Origin: Rhodobacteraceae bacterium EL53
Lineage (GTDB): Bacteria; Pseudomonadota; Alphaproteobacteria; Rhodobacterales; Rhodobacteraceae
DNA: 64,000 bases
Assembly: GCA_900313015.1 (NCBI GenBank)
Contig: OMPR01000013.1
Span: forward strand, 62,001-126,000
Reading direction: 5' to 3'
The notes under the pieces: model-generated
Database searches by the model: none
What the model was told of the DNA's origin: nothing
Seen by the model: only the letters and a program-made list of their open reading frames with translations
Position numbers and translations under genes: made by a program
Shown here: piece after piece, positions 54,341 to 64,000 of the stretch
Position numbering within the stretch: position 1 is the first letter of the stretch
Layout of the letters: the number at the start of each line of letters is the position of its first letter

Positions 54341-54913
54341 TTAGCGTTCAGCCACGGCCACTGGGCGTGGTTCCATGGGGATTTCGCGCGGGGGGCGCCC
54401 GATCACGTCCTTCAGCTCTTCCAATTCAATGAAATTGTCGGCTTGCCGGCGCAATTCATCAGAAATCATAGGAGGTTGGCTGCGTATGGTTGATACCACA
54501 GACACCCGAACACCTTGACGCTGAAGGCTTGCAATCAATGGCCGGAAATCCCCATCTCCGGAAAACAGAACGACGTGATCAACACGTGGAGCAAGCTCCA
54601 TCGCATCAACCGTCAGTTCAATGTCCATGTTGCCCTTAACCTTACGACGCCCCATGCTGTCGGTATATTCTTTGGCTGGCTTGGTCACCATGGTGAAGCC
54701 ATTGTAGTGTAGCCAATCAACAAGAGGTCGGATCGGAGAGTATTCGTCATTCTCTAGAAGCGCTGTGTAGTAGAACGCACGAAGCATCTTACCGCGACGC
54801 ATGAATTCTTGACGCAACAACTTATAGTCGATGTCAAAACCCAAAGCTTTGGCGGCAGCGTACAGATTCGAACCGTCGATGAACAGCGCTAGCCGTTCGT
54901 CCTTGTAAAACAT
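54341..54913 (-). CDS. NYN-domain (LabA/DUF88) protein
   Basis: 190 residues. LALFIDGSNLYAAAKALGFDIDY, DIELTVDAMELAP and VVLFSGDGDFRPLIASLQRQGVRV place the four acidic residues of a PIN-like nuclease fold. Possible RNase; role not known. AAGGA site. Monocistronic. Confidence 0.9.
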   Translation of the reverse strand: MFYKDERLALFIDGSNLYAAAKALGFDIDYKLLRQEFMRRGKMLRAFYYTALLENDEYSPIRPLVDWLHYNGFTMVTKPAKEYTDSMGRRKVKGNMDIELTVDAMELAPRVDHVVLFSGDGDFRPLIASLQRQGVRVSVVSTIRSQPPMISDELRRQADNFIELEELKDVIGRPPREIPMEPRPVAVAER

Positions 54914-55046
54914 AATTGTTCCTTCCGGTGTGAGCCACTCGCCGTCATGTTCGTGAGTGAGTAATTTAATTTTGGCGAAATGGTGTACTTAATTTAAGCG
55001 TATTGTCATACACCGCAAGTATACATCACGAGGAAAAGAGGGCAAT

Positions 55047-55616
55047 GTGAACGAAATATTGTCAAAAGCGCATGTGGCGCTTGGCGCAAATCTGCCCCAC
55101 GCCGAATTTTCTCTTGAAATGACGCTTAGTCAAGCTATCGCGACGCTCTCCGGACCTGATGTGGTGATTCGGTCTGTCAGTCGCTTTTTTTCAACACCTT
55201 GCTTCCCGCCAGGGGCAGGGCCGGACTATGTGAATGCAGCAATCGAACTGGCAACGTCCCTTTCCCCCACAGATTTGTTGGATCGTCTACATGCTGTCGA
55301 GCATGAGTACGGCCGCGCGCGGCTACAGAGATGGGGAATGCGAACCCTGGATTTGGATGTGCTGAGTTATGATGACCAAGTGCTGCCGGATTTGATTGTC
55401 TACAGACATTGGGCTGACCTCCCGCCTGAGCAACAGATCGAAGTTGCGCCTGAACAAATGATTTTACCACATCCACGCCTTCAGGATCGTGCTTTTGTCT
55501 TGGTTCCGCTGGCCGATATTGCCCCCAAGTGGCGTCATCCAGTGTCCGGTCGCACGGTGGCAGACATGTTGCATGCCCTGCCTGCAGACGACATTGCGTC
55601 AGTCACCCCGTTATAG
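55047..55616 (+). CDS. folK: Hydroxymethyldihydropterin pyrophosphokinase
   Basis: 189 residues. HVALGANLPHAEF, RFFSTPCFPPGAGPDYVNAAIEL and RWGMRTLDLDVLSYDDQ are HPPK motifs (magnesium Asp pair). GTG start behind AGAGGG. Folate synthesis; first of a conserved plus-strand series. Confidence 0.94.
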   Translation: MNEILSKAHVALGANLPHAEFSLEMTLSQAIATLSGPDVVIRSVSRFFSTPCFPPGAGPDYVNAAIELATSLSPTDLLDRLHAVEHEYGRARLQRWGMRTLDLDVLSYDDQVLPDLIVYRHWADLPPEQQIEVAPEQMILPHPRLQDRAFVLVPLADIAPKWRHPVSGRTVADMLHALPADDIASVTPL

Positions 55617-55709
55617 AATGCGGCAGAGCGGCATTTCGGGCTTGTCAACGGCTCGTGACGGGCTTAAATACATGCCTTCTGGACAAGGTTTCACTTTGGA
55701 GAACCCCAT

Positions 55710-56063
55710 ATGGCCCGCGTGACGGTTGAAGACTGCGTAGACAAAGTTCCTAACCGCTTTGAGCTGGTGATGCTCGCGGCCCATCGGGCACGCGAAATTT
55801 CAGCCGGTGCGCCGATCACTGTTGAGCGTGACAACGACAAGAACCCCGTTGTTTCCCTGCGTGAGATCGCTGATGAAACCCAAGGCGCAGACGCACTGCG
55901 TGAGCGCCTGATTGAAAGCAATCAGACTCAGATCGAAGTGGATGAGCCTGAAGAAGACTCGATGGCTCTGCTTATGGGTGCTGATTCGGACAAGCCTGCC
56001 GAAGACGACATGTCTGAAGAAAAACTGCTGCGCGCGCTGATGGAAGCACAAGGGCAGGGCTGA
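55710..56063 (+). CDS. rpoZ: RNA polymerase subunit omega
   Basis: 117 residues. [30 protein letters not shown] with the later [11 protein letters not shown] is diagnostic. GGAGA site. It helps assemble RNA polymerase and binds ppGpp; followed by relA/spoT. Confidence 0.97.
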   Translation: MARVTVEDCVDKVPNRFELVMLAAHRAREISAGAPITVERDNDKNPVVSLREIADETQGADALRERLIESNQTQIEVDEPEEDSMALLMGADSDKPAEDDMSEEKLLRALMEAQGQG

Positions 56064-56089
56064 ACCAGCCGCGAAAGGATGCGGACCGG

Positions 56090-58222
56090 ATGATTGCAGC
56101 TGAAGATCTGATTGCGCTGGTCCGCAATTACAATCCAAAGACAAATGAAAAGCGCCTGACCGAAGCCTATGATTTCGGGAATCAGATGCATGAAGGGCAA
56201 ACCCGGCATTCCGGCGAGCCCTATTTTACCCATCCTGTTGCTGTTGCTGCGATTTTGACCGAGCAGCGGTTGGATGACGCGACCATTGTTACCGCCCTGC
56301 TGCACGACACGATCGAGGATACCAAAGCCTCGTACGGTCAGGTGTCCGAATTGTTCGGCGAAGAAGTCGCAATGCTGGTCGATGGCGTCACCAAGTTGAC
56401 CAATCTCCAGCTTTCAAGCCGTGAGACCAAGCAAGCTGAGAATTTTCGCAAACTGTTCATGGCGATGTCCAAGGATTTGCGGGTTATTCTGGTCAAATTG
56501 GCTGACCGTTTGCACAATATGCGTACAATCAAGGCCATGCGTCCGGACAAGCAGGTGGTCAAGGCGCGTGAAACCATGGACATCTATGCGCCGCTTGCAG
56601 GTCGTATGGGTATGCAGTGGATGCGGGAAGAGCTGGAAGATCTGGCATTCCGTGTGCTGAACCCCGAAGGGCGCCAATCGATCATTCGGCGTTTCATTAC
56701 TTTGCAGCGCGAAACCGGCGATGTGATCCATCGGATCACGGGTGATATGCGTCACGAACTGGATAAGGTTGACATCGAGGCCGAGGTCTTTGGGCGTGCA
56801 AAGAAGCCCTATTCGATTTGGCGTAAGATGCAGGAAAAGGATCAGGGGTTTTCACGCCTATCCGACATTTATGGTTTCCGCATCATCACCCAAAGCGAAG
56901 AGGATTGTTATCGCACGCTCGGCGCGATCCATCAGCGTTGGCGCGCGGTGCCGGGACGGTTCAAAGATTATATCAGTCAGCCGAAATCAAACGGTTATCG
57001 GTCGATTCATACCACAGTGTCGGGCCGGGATGGGAAGCGGGTCGAGGTTCAAATTCGGACCCGTCAGATGCACGATGTTGCTGAGACTGGCGTGGCTGCG
57101 CATTGGTCCTACCGGGATGGGGTTCGTACGCAAAACCCCTTTGCAGTGGATCCAGCCAAATGGATCGCAAACCTGACCGAGCAGTTTGACAGCGAGGAAG
57201 ACCACGAGGATTTCCTCGAAGCTGTTAAGCTTGAGATGTATTCGGACCAAGTGTTCTGTTTTACGCCTACAGGGGATGTGGTCAAACTGCCGCGTGGGGC
57301 CACTCCGATTGACTATGGCTATGCCATCCATACCCGGATTGGTCATGCTTGTGTCGGGGCCAAAGTGGATGGAATTCGCGTGCCTCTGTGGACCCGTCTC
57401 AAGAATGGGCAATCGGTGGAAATCATCACAGCCGAAGGGCAAACACCGCAAGTCAGCTGGTTGGATATTGCAACCACAGGCAAAGCGCGCACAGCCATTC
57501 GGCGTGCACTGCGAGATGTGGATAAAGGGCGGTTTATCAAGTTGGGGCATGAGCTTGCGCGCTTTGCGTTTGAGCACGTGGGTCGCAAAGCAACAGACAA
57601 AGCATTGGATACTGCTGCAAAGGCATTGCGGTTGAAGGATCGCGATGAACTTCTGGCAAATCTTGGCAGCGCCGAGCTGACCGCCAACGATGTTGTGCAA
57701 GCCGTTTATCCTGATTTGGCCGACACCGAGGGTGAGCAGATCCCGTTGCGTCGGGCCGTCGTTGGATTGGAGCCAGGGCAATCGTTTGAACGCGCCCCTT
57801 GCTGCCAGCCGCTTCCGGGTGAGCGCATTGTTGGTATCACATATCGCGGCAAAGGGGTTGTGGTGCACGCGATGGATTGCGCCGCGATGACTGCGTTTGA
57901 TGACCAACCGGACCGATGGGTTGATCTGCACTGGCATTCTGGCAATCATCCAGCGGTTTACAGTACCACGCTGGATGTCACGATTGGCAATGATGCGGGT
58001 GTTTTGGGGCGGATTTGTACCCTGATCGGGGAACACAAAGCCAATATTTCTGATTTGAAATTCTTAGATCGTAAACCAGACTTTTTCAGGCTGCTGATAA
58101 ATGTCGAACTGCGTGATTTGGAACAGTTGCATTCACTGATGTTGATGCTAGAGGCTGAGAGTGACGTTGCAACCATTGAACGTCATCGAAACCAGAATGC
58201 AGCAGATCCAGACGCCAGTTGA
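56090..58222 (+). CDS. rsh: Bifunctional (p)ppGpp synthetase/hydrolase
   Basis: 710 residues. HD hydrolase with TALLHDTIEDT, synthetase with RLSDIYGFRII and GYRSIHTTVSG, TGS (CFTPTGDVVKLPRGATPIDY) and C-terminal ACT (NDAGVLGRICTLIGEHKANIS). Single Rel/SpoT protein typical of alphaproteobacteria; controls the stringent response. Directly follows rpoZ. Confidence 0.95.
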   Translation: MIAAEDLIALVRNYNPKTNEKRLTEAYDFGNQMHEGQTRHSGEPYFTHPVAVAAILTEQRLDDATIVTALLHDTIEDTKASYGQVSELFGEEVAMLVDGVTKLTNLQLSSRETKQAENFRKLFMAMSKDLRVILVKLADRLHNMRTIKAMRPDKQVVKARETMDIYAPLAGRMGMQWMREELEDLAFRVLNPEGRQSIIRRFITLQRETGDVIHRITGDMRHELDKVDIEAEVFGRAKKPYSIWRKMQEKDQGFSRLSDIYGFRIITQSEEDCYRTLGAIHQRWRAVPGRFKDYISQPKSNGYRSIHTTVSGRDGKRVEVQIRTRQMHDVAETGVAAHWSYRDGVRTQNPFAVDPAKWIANLTEQFDSEEDHEDFLEAVKLEMYSDQVFCFTPTGDVVKLPRGATPIDYGYAIHTRIGHACVGAKVDGIRVPLWTRLKNGQSVEIITAEGQTPQVSWLDIATTGKARTAIRRALRDVDKGRFIKLGHELARFAFEHVGRKATDKALDTAAKALRLKDRDELLANLGSAELTANDVVQAVYPDLADTEGEQIPLRRAVVGLEPGQSFERAPCCQPLPGERIVGITYRGKGVVVHAMDCAAMTAFDDQPDRWVDLHWHSGNHPAVYSTTLDVTIGNDAGVLGRICTLIGEHKANISDLKFLDRKPDFFRLLINVELRDLEQLHSLMLMLEAESDVATIERHRNQNAADPDAS

Positions 58223-58257
58223 TAATGGGCTAAACTAGGCACGGAAAGGAAACACGG

Positions 58258-58911
58258 GTGGTTTTTAAGCGCCGAGATCGTCGCTCACCTGTACGGGTCG
58301 CCTCAGAGCTCGTCTATCCGCGCGGCGGTTGGACCCGGGCTTTCCACTACGTTAAACATCGGGTTCGCCGGTTGCCGGATTCTCCTGAACGGATCGCACG
58401 TGGGATCTGGGCTGGGGTATTCACCAGCTTCACACCGTTGTTTGGTTTTCATTTCTTTGTTGCGGCCTTTATCGCCTATGTTTTGCGGGGTAACTTTTTC
58501 GCGGCACTAATGGCGACCTTTTTTGGAAACCCGCCGTCCTTTTTTCTGATTGCGGCTGTCTCTATGCGAACAGGGCATTTCATTCTGGGCACAGAGTTCG
58601 AAAAACATGACGCGTCCCTGTCCGAGAAGTTCAAGCAAGCCGGTGCAGATTTTTGGCACAATATCAAATCATTCTTTAACGATGACGTCGCAGATTGGCA
58701 TGGATTAGAGATCTTTTATAACGAGGTATTCCTGCCCTATTTAGTGGGTGGGATTATCCCCGGGATGATCTGCGCTACGATCATGTATGCCTTGAGTTTA
58801 CCGCTGATAAGAGCCTATCAACATCGCCGTCGATCTAAGATCAAAGCCAAGTTTGACGCGATTAAGAAAAAAGCTGAAGCAGAGGCTGACCGTGTCTTAA
58901 AAGCCGACTAA
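58258..58911 (+). CDS. DUF2062 membrane protein
   Basis: 217 residues. Three membrane segments in the order GIWAGVFTSFTPLFGFHFFV, FFAALMATFFGNP, and VGGIIPGMICATIMY, typical of DUF2062. Basic charged C-terminus. GTG start at 58258 behind AAGGA. Function unknown, but conserved in this place. Confidence 0.9.
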   Translation: MVFKRRDRRSPVRVASELVYPRGGWTRAFHYVKHRVRRLPDSPERIARGIWAGVFTSFTPLFGFHFFVAAFIAYVLRGNFFAALMATFFGNPPSFFLIAAVSMRTGHFILGTEFEKHDASLSEKFKQAGADFWHNIKSFFNDDVADWHGLEIFYNEVFLPYLVGGIIPGMICATIMYALSLPLIRAYQHRRRSKIKAKFDAIKKKAEAEADRVLKAD

Positions 58912-58941
58912 GGTCTGCGCAACGGTAGGAAAAGGAACCGA

Positions 58942-59691
58942 ATGATGTCTGACAATTTTTTGCGGTTGGGCGTGAACATTGACCATGTTGCCACCATTCG
59001 AAATGCGCGGGGTGGGGCCTATCCTGATCCTGTTTTAGCGGCTAAAGTGGCTCAAGAAGCCGGAGCAGATGGCATTACAGCGCATTTGCGCGAGGATCGC
59101 CGCCACATTCTGGATGCGGATATCGACGGATTGATGGGCGCTCTGACGATTCCGTTGAATTTTGAGATGGCGGCAACTGACGAAATGCAGGCTATTGCGC
59201 TGCGTCACAAGCCACATGCTGTTTGTATCGTGCCTGAAAAACGCGAGGAACGGACCACCGAAGGCGGGCTGGAGGTTGCGCGCGAAGAGAATAAGCTGGC
59301 ACATTTCATTGCGCCTTTGCGGGATGTGGGCTGCCGGGTTTCGATTTTCATCGCAGCGGACCGACGTCAGATCGAAGCGGCACACCGGATCGGGGCCGAG
59401 GTGATTGAACTGCATACTGGGGCCTATTGTGATGCTCATTCCGAAGGGCGGTTCGACGAGCGGGATCGTGAGCTGGAAGCGCTGCGCGAGATGTCATCTT
59501 TTGCGCATTCCTTGGGATTAGAAGTACATGCTGGCCACGGGTTGACTTATGAAACAGTTCAGCCAATTGCTGCCTTGCCTGAGGTTTTGGAATTGAACAT
59601 TGGTCACTTTTTGATCGGTGAATCCATCTTTCGGGGGCTCACCCCTGCAATTGCAGAGATGCGTCGCCTGATGGACGAGGCGCGCAAGTGA
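58942..59691 (+). CDS. pdxJ: Pyridoxine 5'-phosphate synthase
   Basis: 249 residues. [59 protein letters not shown] and [12 protein letters not shown] are the PdxJ active-site motifs. It forms PNP from deoxyxylulose phosphate. AAGGAA site; the stop overlaps the LysE start. Confidence 0.96.
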   Translation: MMSDNFLRLGVNIDHVATIRNARGGAYPDPVLAAKVAQEAGADGITAHLREDRRHILDADIDGLMGALTIPLNFEMAATDEMQAIALRHKPHAVCIVPEKREERTTEGGLEVAREENKLAHFIAPLRDVGCRVSIFIAADRRQIEAAHRIGAEVIELHTGAYCDAHSEGRFDERDRELEALREMSSFAHSLGLEVHAGHGLTYETVQPIAALPEVLELNIGHFLIGESIFRGLTPAIAEMRRLMDEARK

Positions 59692-60320
59692 TTGGCCCGG
59701 AATGGGCTGCGTTGTGGTTGGCTTGGATCGTCGCTGGCGGTAGCCCAGGCCCCGCAACGTTGTCTATTGCCGGAACATCGATGAATACCGGTCGTCAGGC
59801 AGGTTTGATTTTTGCCGGCGGGATTTTGTTTGGTTCGGCAGCGTGGGGACTGGCAGCTGCAGCCGGAATGAGCGCGGTGATGCTTGCAAATGTCTGGCTG
59901 TTTGAAATGTTGCGCTATGGTGGCGCGGCTTACCTCTTCTGGCTAGCACTTAAATCTTTGCGTTCGGCTTTATCAGCAGATGTCACTATTACCCAGCGGG
60001 CCTATAATGGCAGCGCGTTGCACATCTTTAGTCGTGGGGCGCTGATCCACCTGATGAACCCAAAGGCGATTCTGTCTTGGGCTTCGGTGTATTCACTCGT
60101 GCTGCCTGTGTCGGCGGGCCCTGAACAGGTTTTTAGCCTGTTTGCTTTTCTCTATAGTGGTTCCATCTTGGTTTTTCTGGGGTATGCCATTTTGTTCTCT
60201 ACACCTCGAGTGGTTGCCTATTATTTGCGGCTGCGGCGGGGATTCGAGTTCACGTTTGCAGGTTTTTTTGGCTTTGCTAGCCTCAAAATCCTAACCGCTC
60301 GGTTGGAGACCTCTTCATGA
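59688..60320 (+). CDS. LysE-family translocator
   Basis: 210 residues with six membrane helices. [17 protein letters not shown] is the family signature near the N-terminus. GTG start overlaps the pdxJ stop (GTGA) and its end overlaps acpS. It may export an amino acid or related compound; the insertion between pdxJ and acpS is not found in most alphaproteobacteria that I recall. Confidence 0.87.
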   Translation: MIGPEWAALWLAWIVAGGSPGPATLSIAGTSMNTGRQAGLIFAGGILFGSAAWGLAAAAGMSAVMLANVWLFEMLRYGGAAYLFWLALKSLRSALSADVTITQRAYNGSALHIFSRGALIHLMNPKAILSWASVYSLVLPVSAGPEQVFSLFAFLYSGSILVFLGYAILFSTPRVVAYYLRLRRGFEFTFAGFFGFASLKILTARLETSS

Positions 60321-60763
60321 TTTTAGGGATAGGTACCGATCTGGCCAATATCGAACGCATCCAAGGCACGCTTGATCGGTTTGGAGACAGGTTTCGCAAC
60401 CGTGTCTTTACCGAGACCGAGCAACGCAAAGCAGATGCGCGCCGCGATACTGCTGGAACGTATGCCAAGCGGTGGGCCGCGAAAGAGGCATGTTCCAAAG
60501 CGCTGGGAACCGGCTTGCGCATGGGGATCGCCTGGAAAGACATGGCTGTGACCAACCTCAAAACCGGACAACCCGTTATGGAAGTGACGGGATGGGCGCG
60601 GGAGCGATTGCGCGACATGACCCCGGCCGGACACGAGGCAATCATTCACGTCACTTTGACCGATGATCACCCTTGGGCGCAGGCCTTTGTTGTGATTGAG
60701 GCGCGCCTGATCGCTGATGAAGCCCCCGCTACCTTGACTTACCCCCAAGCGCCCCGCATGTAG
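60317..60763 (+). CDS. acpS: Holo-[acyl-carrier-protein] synthase
   Basis: 148 residues. [15 protein letters not shown] and [15 protein letters not shown] carry the Mg-binding Asp and Glu. It attaches phosphopantetheine to ACP. ATGA overlap with the LysE gene; lepB follows. Confidence 0.95.
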   Translation: MILGIGTDLANIERIQGTLDRFGDRFRNRVFTETEQRKADARRDTAGTYAKRWAAKEACSKALGTGLRMGIAWKDMAVTNLKTGQPVMEVTGWARERLRDMTPAGHEAIIHVTLTDDHPWAQAFVVIEARLIADEAPATLTYPQAPRM

Positions 60764-60794
60764 CGGTCAAATCGAAAGCACTGGAGAGAACCGA

Positions 60795-61628
60795 ATGGCC
60801 ACCGAAGCCAAAGCCGGAAATGCCATCTGGGAGACCGTTAAAACTGTCGTCTATGCCTTGCTGATCGCGGGTGTTTTTCGAACATTGTTTTTTCAACCTT
60901 TTTGGATCCCTTCAGGATCAATGAAAGAGACCTTGTTGATTGGTGACTTTCTGTTCGTCAACAAGATGGCCTATGGTTATTCCTATGCGTCGTGCCCCAG
61001 TCTGATGTTGCCGGGTATCGGTATCAACGTGGATGCCGAGGATGTGTGTGGCTGGGCCAAGGGTGACAACGATCGTATTTGGGGCGGTGATCCTGAACGC
61101 GGGGATGTGGTTGTCTTTCGTCATCCGGTTTCAGGCCGCGACTACATCAAGCGCTTGATTGGGCTTCCCGGTGATAAGATCCAGGTCAAAAATGGGGTGG
61201 TTATCATCAATGGAACACCGGTCGAATTGAAGCCAGACGGTGTGTTCGAAGAGATTGCTGGGCCGCAGGGCCCGCAAGGATCACCTCCGCGGTGTGAAAA
61301 TGGTCCGGTTGGTCTGGGTGGTATTTGTGAGAAATCCCGCCAGATCGAAACGCTGCCGAACGGCGTTTCCCACAGCATTCTGAATATCGGCAATCAGTCC
61401 TCGGATCATACTGGGATCTATTCCGTGCCGGCTGGGCATTACTTCTTTATGGGCGATAACCGTGACAACTCTAGTGACAGCCGCTTGCCGCAATCCGCGG
61501 GTGGTGTTGGGTTTGTGCCGTATGAGAATCTGATCGGCCGCGCAGATCGTGTCATGTTCTCGTCCGCAGGGCGTTCCATGCTGTTTTTCTGGACATGGCG
61601 CAGCGATCGATTCTTTAAGGGGGTCTAG
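60795..61628 (+). CDS. lepB: Signal peptidase I
   Basis: 277 residues. One N-terminal membrane segment; catalytic Ser42 in IPSGSM, Lys119 in [11 protein letters not shown], and [11 protein letters not shown] near the end. It releases signal peptides in the periplasm. AGAG upstream. Stop overlaps the rnc start by one base. Confidence 0.96.
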   Translation: MATEAKAGNAIWETVKTVVYALLIAGVFRTLFFQPFWIPSGSMKETLLIGDFLFVNKMAYGYSYASCPSLMLPGIGINVDAEDVCGWAKGDNDRIWGGDPERGDVVVFRHPVSGRDYIKRLIGLPGDKIQVKNGVVIINGTPVELKPDGVFEEIAGPQGPQGSPPRCENGPVGLGGICEKSRQIETLPNGVSHSILNIGNQSSDHTGIYSVPAGHYFFMGDNRDNSSDSRLPQSAGGVGFVPYENLIGRADRVMFSSAGRSMLFFWTWRSDRFFKGV

Positions 61629-62314
61629 TGAAAGTTTCAGCAGATCTAAAAGCGTTCCAAACACGGATCGGGTATGAGTTTTCTCAGCCCGATTTGTTGG
61701 TTCGTGCCCTGACGCATGGCTCAATTTCGTCGCCGACGCGTGGTGACAATCAGCGATTGGAATTCTTGGGTGATCGCGTGCTTGGGTTGGTGATGGCCGA
61801 GGCCTTGCTAGACCATGACAAAGGCGCGTCTGAGGGTCTTTTAGCACCTCGGTTCAACGCTCTAGTACGCAAGGAAGCCTGTGCCGATGTCGCGCGCCAG
61901 ATTGATCTGGGCGTTGTGCTGAAACTTGGCCGATCTGAAATGATGTCAGGCGGGCGGCGTAAGCAAGCCCTGTTAGGTGACGCTATGGAAGCGGTCATCG
62001 CCGCTGTTTACCGGGATGGAGGATTTGAGGTTGCCCAGGCGCTGATCCTGCGTCTGTGGGGTGATCGGGTTACCAAAGTCGAAGATGATGCGCGCGATGC
62101 CAAAACGGCGTTGCAAGAGTGGGCGCAGGCCCGTGGCCAAAAACCACCAACTTATGTACAACTGTCGCGTAGCGGCCCTGATCACGCGCCGGTGTTCACC
62201 ATCGCCGCGCGTTTGCAGGACGGGACCGAGGCGCAATCTACCGCAGGGGCGAAACGGCAGGCTGAACAAGCCGCTGCTGCTGCTCTGCTGGCCCAATTGG
62301 AGCAAAACGCATGA
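61628..62314 (+). CDS. rnc: Ribonuclease III
   Basis: 228 residues. Signature [14 protein letters not shown] has Gln where many have Glu at the first position (E. coli Glu38), but the other acidic residues are intact, with [12 protein letters not shown] giving Asp/Glu. C-terminal dsRBD ends [21 protein letters not shown] start in TAGTG overlapping the lepB stop. Confidence 0.94.
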   Translation: MKVSADLKAFQTRIGYEFSQPDLLVRALTHGSISSPTRGDNQRLEFLGDRVLGLVMAEALLDHDKGASEGLLAPRFNALVRKEACADVARQIDLGVVLKLGRSEMMSGGRRKQALLGDAMEAVIAAVYRDGGFEVAQALILRLWGDRVTKVEDDARDAKTALQEWAQARGQKPPTYVQLSRSGPDHAPVFTIAARLQDGTEAQSTAGAKRQAEQAAAAALLAQLEQNA

Positions 62315-63219
62315 AAACGCGTGCCGGATTCATCGCCTTGATCGGCGAACCCAACGCAGGAAAATCGACCTTGTTGAACCGTATGGTTGGAGCAAAGGTA
62401 TCGATCGTAACGCACAAGGTACAAACGACACGCGCGCGAATCCGCGGCGTTGCGATGGAGGGCGACTCACAGTTGGTCTTTGTTGACACGCCGGGCCTGT
62501 TCCAGCCACGTCGCCGGTTGGACCGTGCAATGGTTGCTGCGGCATGGGGCGGGGCTGCGGATGCAGATGTCGTTGTGCTGATGATTGAGGCCCATCGCGG
62601 GATTACCGAAGGTGTTGAACGGATCCTTGAAGGTCTGGCAGAGATTGGCGAAGGGCGCACCGTCGCTTTGGCCATCAACAAGATTGACCGGGTACAAAGC
62701 GAAGTTCTTCTGAGCCTGACCCAAGACCTGAACACGCGCTACAATTTTGCAGAAACCTTTATGATTTCAGCGGAGCGGGGGCACGGGGTGGATGACCTGC
62801 GGACTTGGCTGGCTGAGAAAGTCCCAGAAGGCCCTTGGCTCTATCCCGAGGATCAGATTGCCGATCTTCCGATGCGGATGATTGCAGCCGAAATGACCCG
62901 TGAAAAACTGACACTGCGTTTGCATCAGGAACTTCCCTATCAGTTGACGGTAGAAACCGAGAATTGGGAAGATCGCAAAGACGGATCGGCCAAGATTGAC
63001 CAAATCGTTTATGTCGTTCGGGATGGCCACAAGGGTATCCTGTTGGGCAAGAAGGGCGAGACCATCAAAGCCGTTGGTCAAGCGGCCCGTGCCGAGCTTG
63101 AGGAATTTCTGGGCCGTAAGGTGCATTTGTTCCTGCAGGTTAAAGTGCGTCCAAACTGGTTGGATGAGGCCGAGCGGTATTCCGAAATGGGGCTGGAATT
63201 CAAAGACGGGAACGTATGA
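62311..63219 (+). CDS. era: GTPase Era
   Basis: 302 residues. [12 protein letters not shown] (G1), DTPGLF (G3) and NKID (G4), and a C-terminal KH domain with [11 protein letters not shown]. It assists 16S rRNA maturation. ATGA overlap with rnc. Confidence 0.96.
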   Translation: MKTRAGFIALIGEPNAGKSTLLNRMVGAKVSIVTHKVQTTRARIRGVAMEGDSQLVFVDTPGLFQPRRRLDRAMVAAAWGGAADADVVVLMIEAHRGITEGVERILEGLAEIGEGRTVALAINKIDRVQSEVLLSLTQDLNTRYNFAETFMISAERGHGVDDLRTWLAEKVPEGPWLYPEDQIADLPMRMIAAEMTREKLTLRLHQELPYQLTVETENWEDRKDGSAKIDQIVYVVRDGHKGILLGKKGETIKAVGQAARAELEEFLGRKVHLFLQVKVRPNWLDEAERYSEMGLEFKDGNV

Positions 63220-63545
63220 CGCGGCTTACGGCTGAATTTTGGGTTCAAGCCTACCTTGCACGACTGAGATTTCAGGAAATTCCAGCTTTTGTCGTGGCGC
63301 ATGGTGACGACACGGCCGGTGCAGTTTTGGTTAAGCTGAACACGCTTGATGGGCAGGCCATTGCCTTTCACCGCAGTTATGACCTGTTGAGCGGTGACCG
63401 GACATGGGCTGATCTCGCGTCCGGTGAAGAACGTGCTGTGGATGACGCTATTCAACGGCAGCGCGGTTTTGACCCCGACCTTTGGGTGATTGAGGTCGAA
63501 GACCGTCAAGGGCGCCATTTGTTAGGCGAAGACGGGCTGGAATAA
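63216..63545 (+). CDS. DUF1491 protein
   Basis: 109 residues. RLTAEFWVQAYLARLRFQEIPAF and RQRGFDPDLWVIEVEDRQGRHLL match DUF1491. Overlaps the era stop by four bases, so the two are coupled. Function unknown; conserved between era and recO. Confidence 0.9.
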   Translation: MTRLTAEFWVQAYLARLRFQEIPAFVVAHGDDTAGAVLVKLNTLDGQAIAFHRSYDLLSGDRTWADLASGEERAVDDAIQRQRGFDPDLWVIEVEDRQGRHLLGEDGLE

Positions 63546-63638
63546 CGCTTTTCCAGCCATCCTGTTCAGGTTTGGCTATGGTGTTGCGCACCCGACGAAA
63601 TTGGAGTTTGTCAGCGGGACAGCAGGGGAGAGAGCGAA

Positions 63639-64000
63639 TTGGAGTGGCGAGACCAAGGGGTTTTGTTATCGGCACGTCGCCATGGGGAAACATCAGTCAT
63701 CATTGATGTTTTTACGCAGGAGCACGGACGTCACTCAGGGGTTGTGCGTGGCGGCGTCAGCCGAAAGGTTGCCCCGATCCTGCAACCCGGATCACAGTTG
63801 GATCTGGTGTGGCGTGCCCGGTTGGAAGATCAGTTAGGGAGCTATCAAGTTGAACCCATACGGTCGCGCACGGTTGCCGCATTTTCGGGTCGATTGGCTT
63901 TGGCTGGCTTGAATGCGGTCACCAGTTTGGTGAACTTTGGGTTGCCCGAACGTGAAGCATACCCCACCCTTTATAAACAAACCGAACAACTCATGGATTT
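63639..64000 (+). CDS. recO: DNA repair protein RecO (5' part; cut by window end)
   Basis: At least 120 residues visible. [20 protein letters not shown] is the OB-fold start, then [20 protein letters not shown]. It supports RecF-pathway recombination. TTG start at 63639 behind GGAG at 8 bases. The 3' end is outside the window. Confidence 0.9.
   Translation, partial: MEWRDQGVLLSARRHGETSVIIDVFTQEHGRHSGVVRGGVSRKVAPILQPGSQLDLVWRARLEDQLGSYQVEPIRSRTVAAFSGRLALAGLNAVTSLVNFGLPEREAYPTLYKQTEQLMD

Noticed and set aside
56987-58036. Long minus-strand reading frame opposite the relA/spoT gene
   Set aside because: Antisense shadow of a well-conserved gene.
1-64000. CRISPR arrays, insertion sequences, prophage genes, rRNA or tRNA
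   Set aside because: No regularly spaced repeats, transposase or phage proteins, and no RNA gene pattern seen.

Overview
The window looks like a stretch of chromosome from a marine roseobacter-type alphaproteobacterium (Rhodobacterales). The evidence is MipZ in place of MinCDE, an F0 ATP synthase operon (I-a-c-b'-b) separated from F1, the folK-rpoZ-relA/spoT-DUF2062-pdxJ-acpS-lepB-rnc-era-recO series, DUF1491 and DUF2783 proteins, BluB and a CobC/CbiB pair, moderate to high GC, and frequent GTG/TTG starts. I found no rRNA, tRNA, CRISPR array, phage or insertion sequence. All assignments come from reading the sequence and translations by eye; no database search was run.

Layout. 0-3.4 kb: a triple Rid-domain protein, a DOPA 4,5-dioxygenase-like protein, a small lipoprotein and an exported cyclase-family hydrolase. 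3.4-11.4 kb: an aromatic catabolism block on the minus strand (hmgA, fahA, RibD-C/DHFR-like protein, metallo-beta-lactamase-fold protein, MhpA-like flavin hydroxylase, DUF2783, VOC protein, then maiA after a terminator) with a divergent MarR regulator. 11.4-16 kb: a class III nucleotide cyclase, mipZ and a DEAD-box helicase. 16-22.9 kb: a translation operon (ffh, three tandem GNAT acetyltransferases, chorismate mutase, rpsP, bluB, rimM, trmD, rplS, rpmE). 23-28.7 kb: tRNA editing protein, azoreductase and its divergent LysR regulator, transporters, small proteins and ArsR/LysR regulators. 28.9-31.5 kb: F0 ATP synthase. 31.5-37.4 kb: LysR/EamA pair, FadR-type regulator/aminotransferase pair, a ten-helix membrane protein and a lipoprotein. 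37.5-44.9 kb: smc, two related secreted small proteins, lytic transglycosylase, cbiB and cobC. 45-48.7 kb: a degenerate receiver protein, glutathionyl-hydroquinone reductase, an L,D-transpeptidase broken by an in-frame stop, and a C-S lyase. 48.8-51.4 kb: three tandem deformylase genes with fmt. 51.4-55 kb: TRIC channel, rnhA, methyltransferase, ispH and a NYN protein. 55-64 kb: the conserved folK-to-recO series, cut off by the window end.

How the genes work together. The catabolic block would take homogentisate through maleylacetoacetate and fumarylacetoacetate to fumarate and acetoacetate; the accompanying flavin hydroxylase and accessory proteins suggest an additional feeder reaction. Fmt and the deformylases add and remove the N-formyl group of initiator methionine. 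rpsP-rimM-trmD-rplS-rpmE-ffh make and target proteins. folK-to-recO joins folate synthesis, the stringent response, PLP synthesis, acyl-carrier activation, secretion and RNA processing.

The most unusual items are: a third deformylase lacking both the metal-binding Cys and the catalytic Glu; a metallo-beta-lactamase-fold protein with most second-metal ligands replaced; an L,D-transpeptidase with a single in-frame TAA; a receiver domain lacking the conserved Lys, near a CtrA-like box; a possible two-state RNA hairpin inside the catabolic operon; a perfect 20-bp-stem hairpin; and palindromic operator candidates next to most of the regulators. No single clearly novel defence or mobile system was seen.
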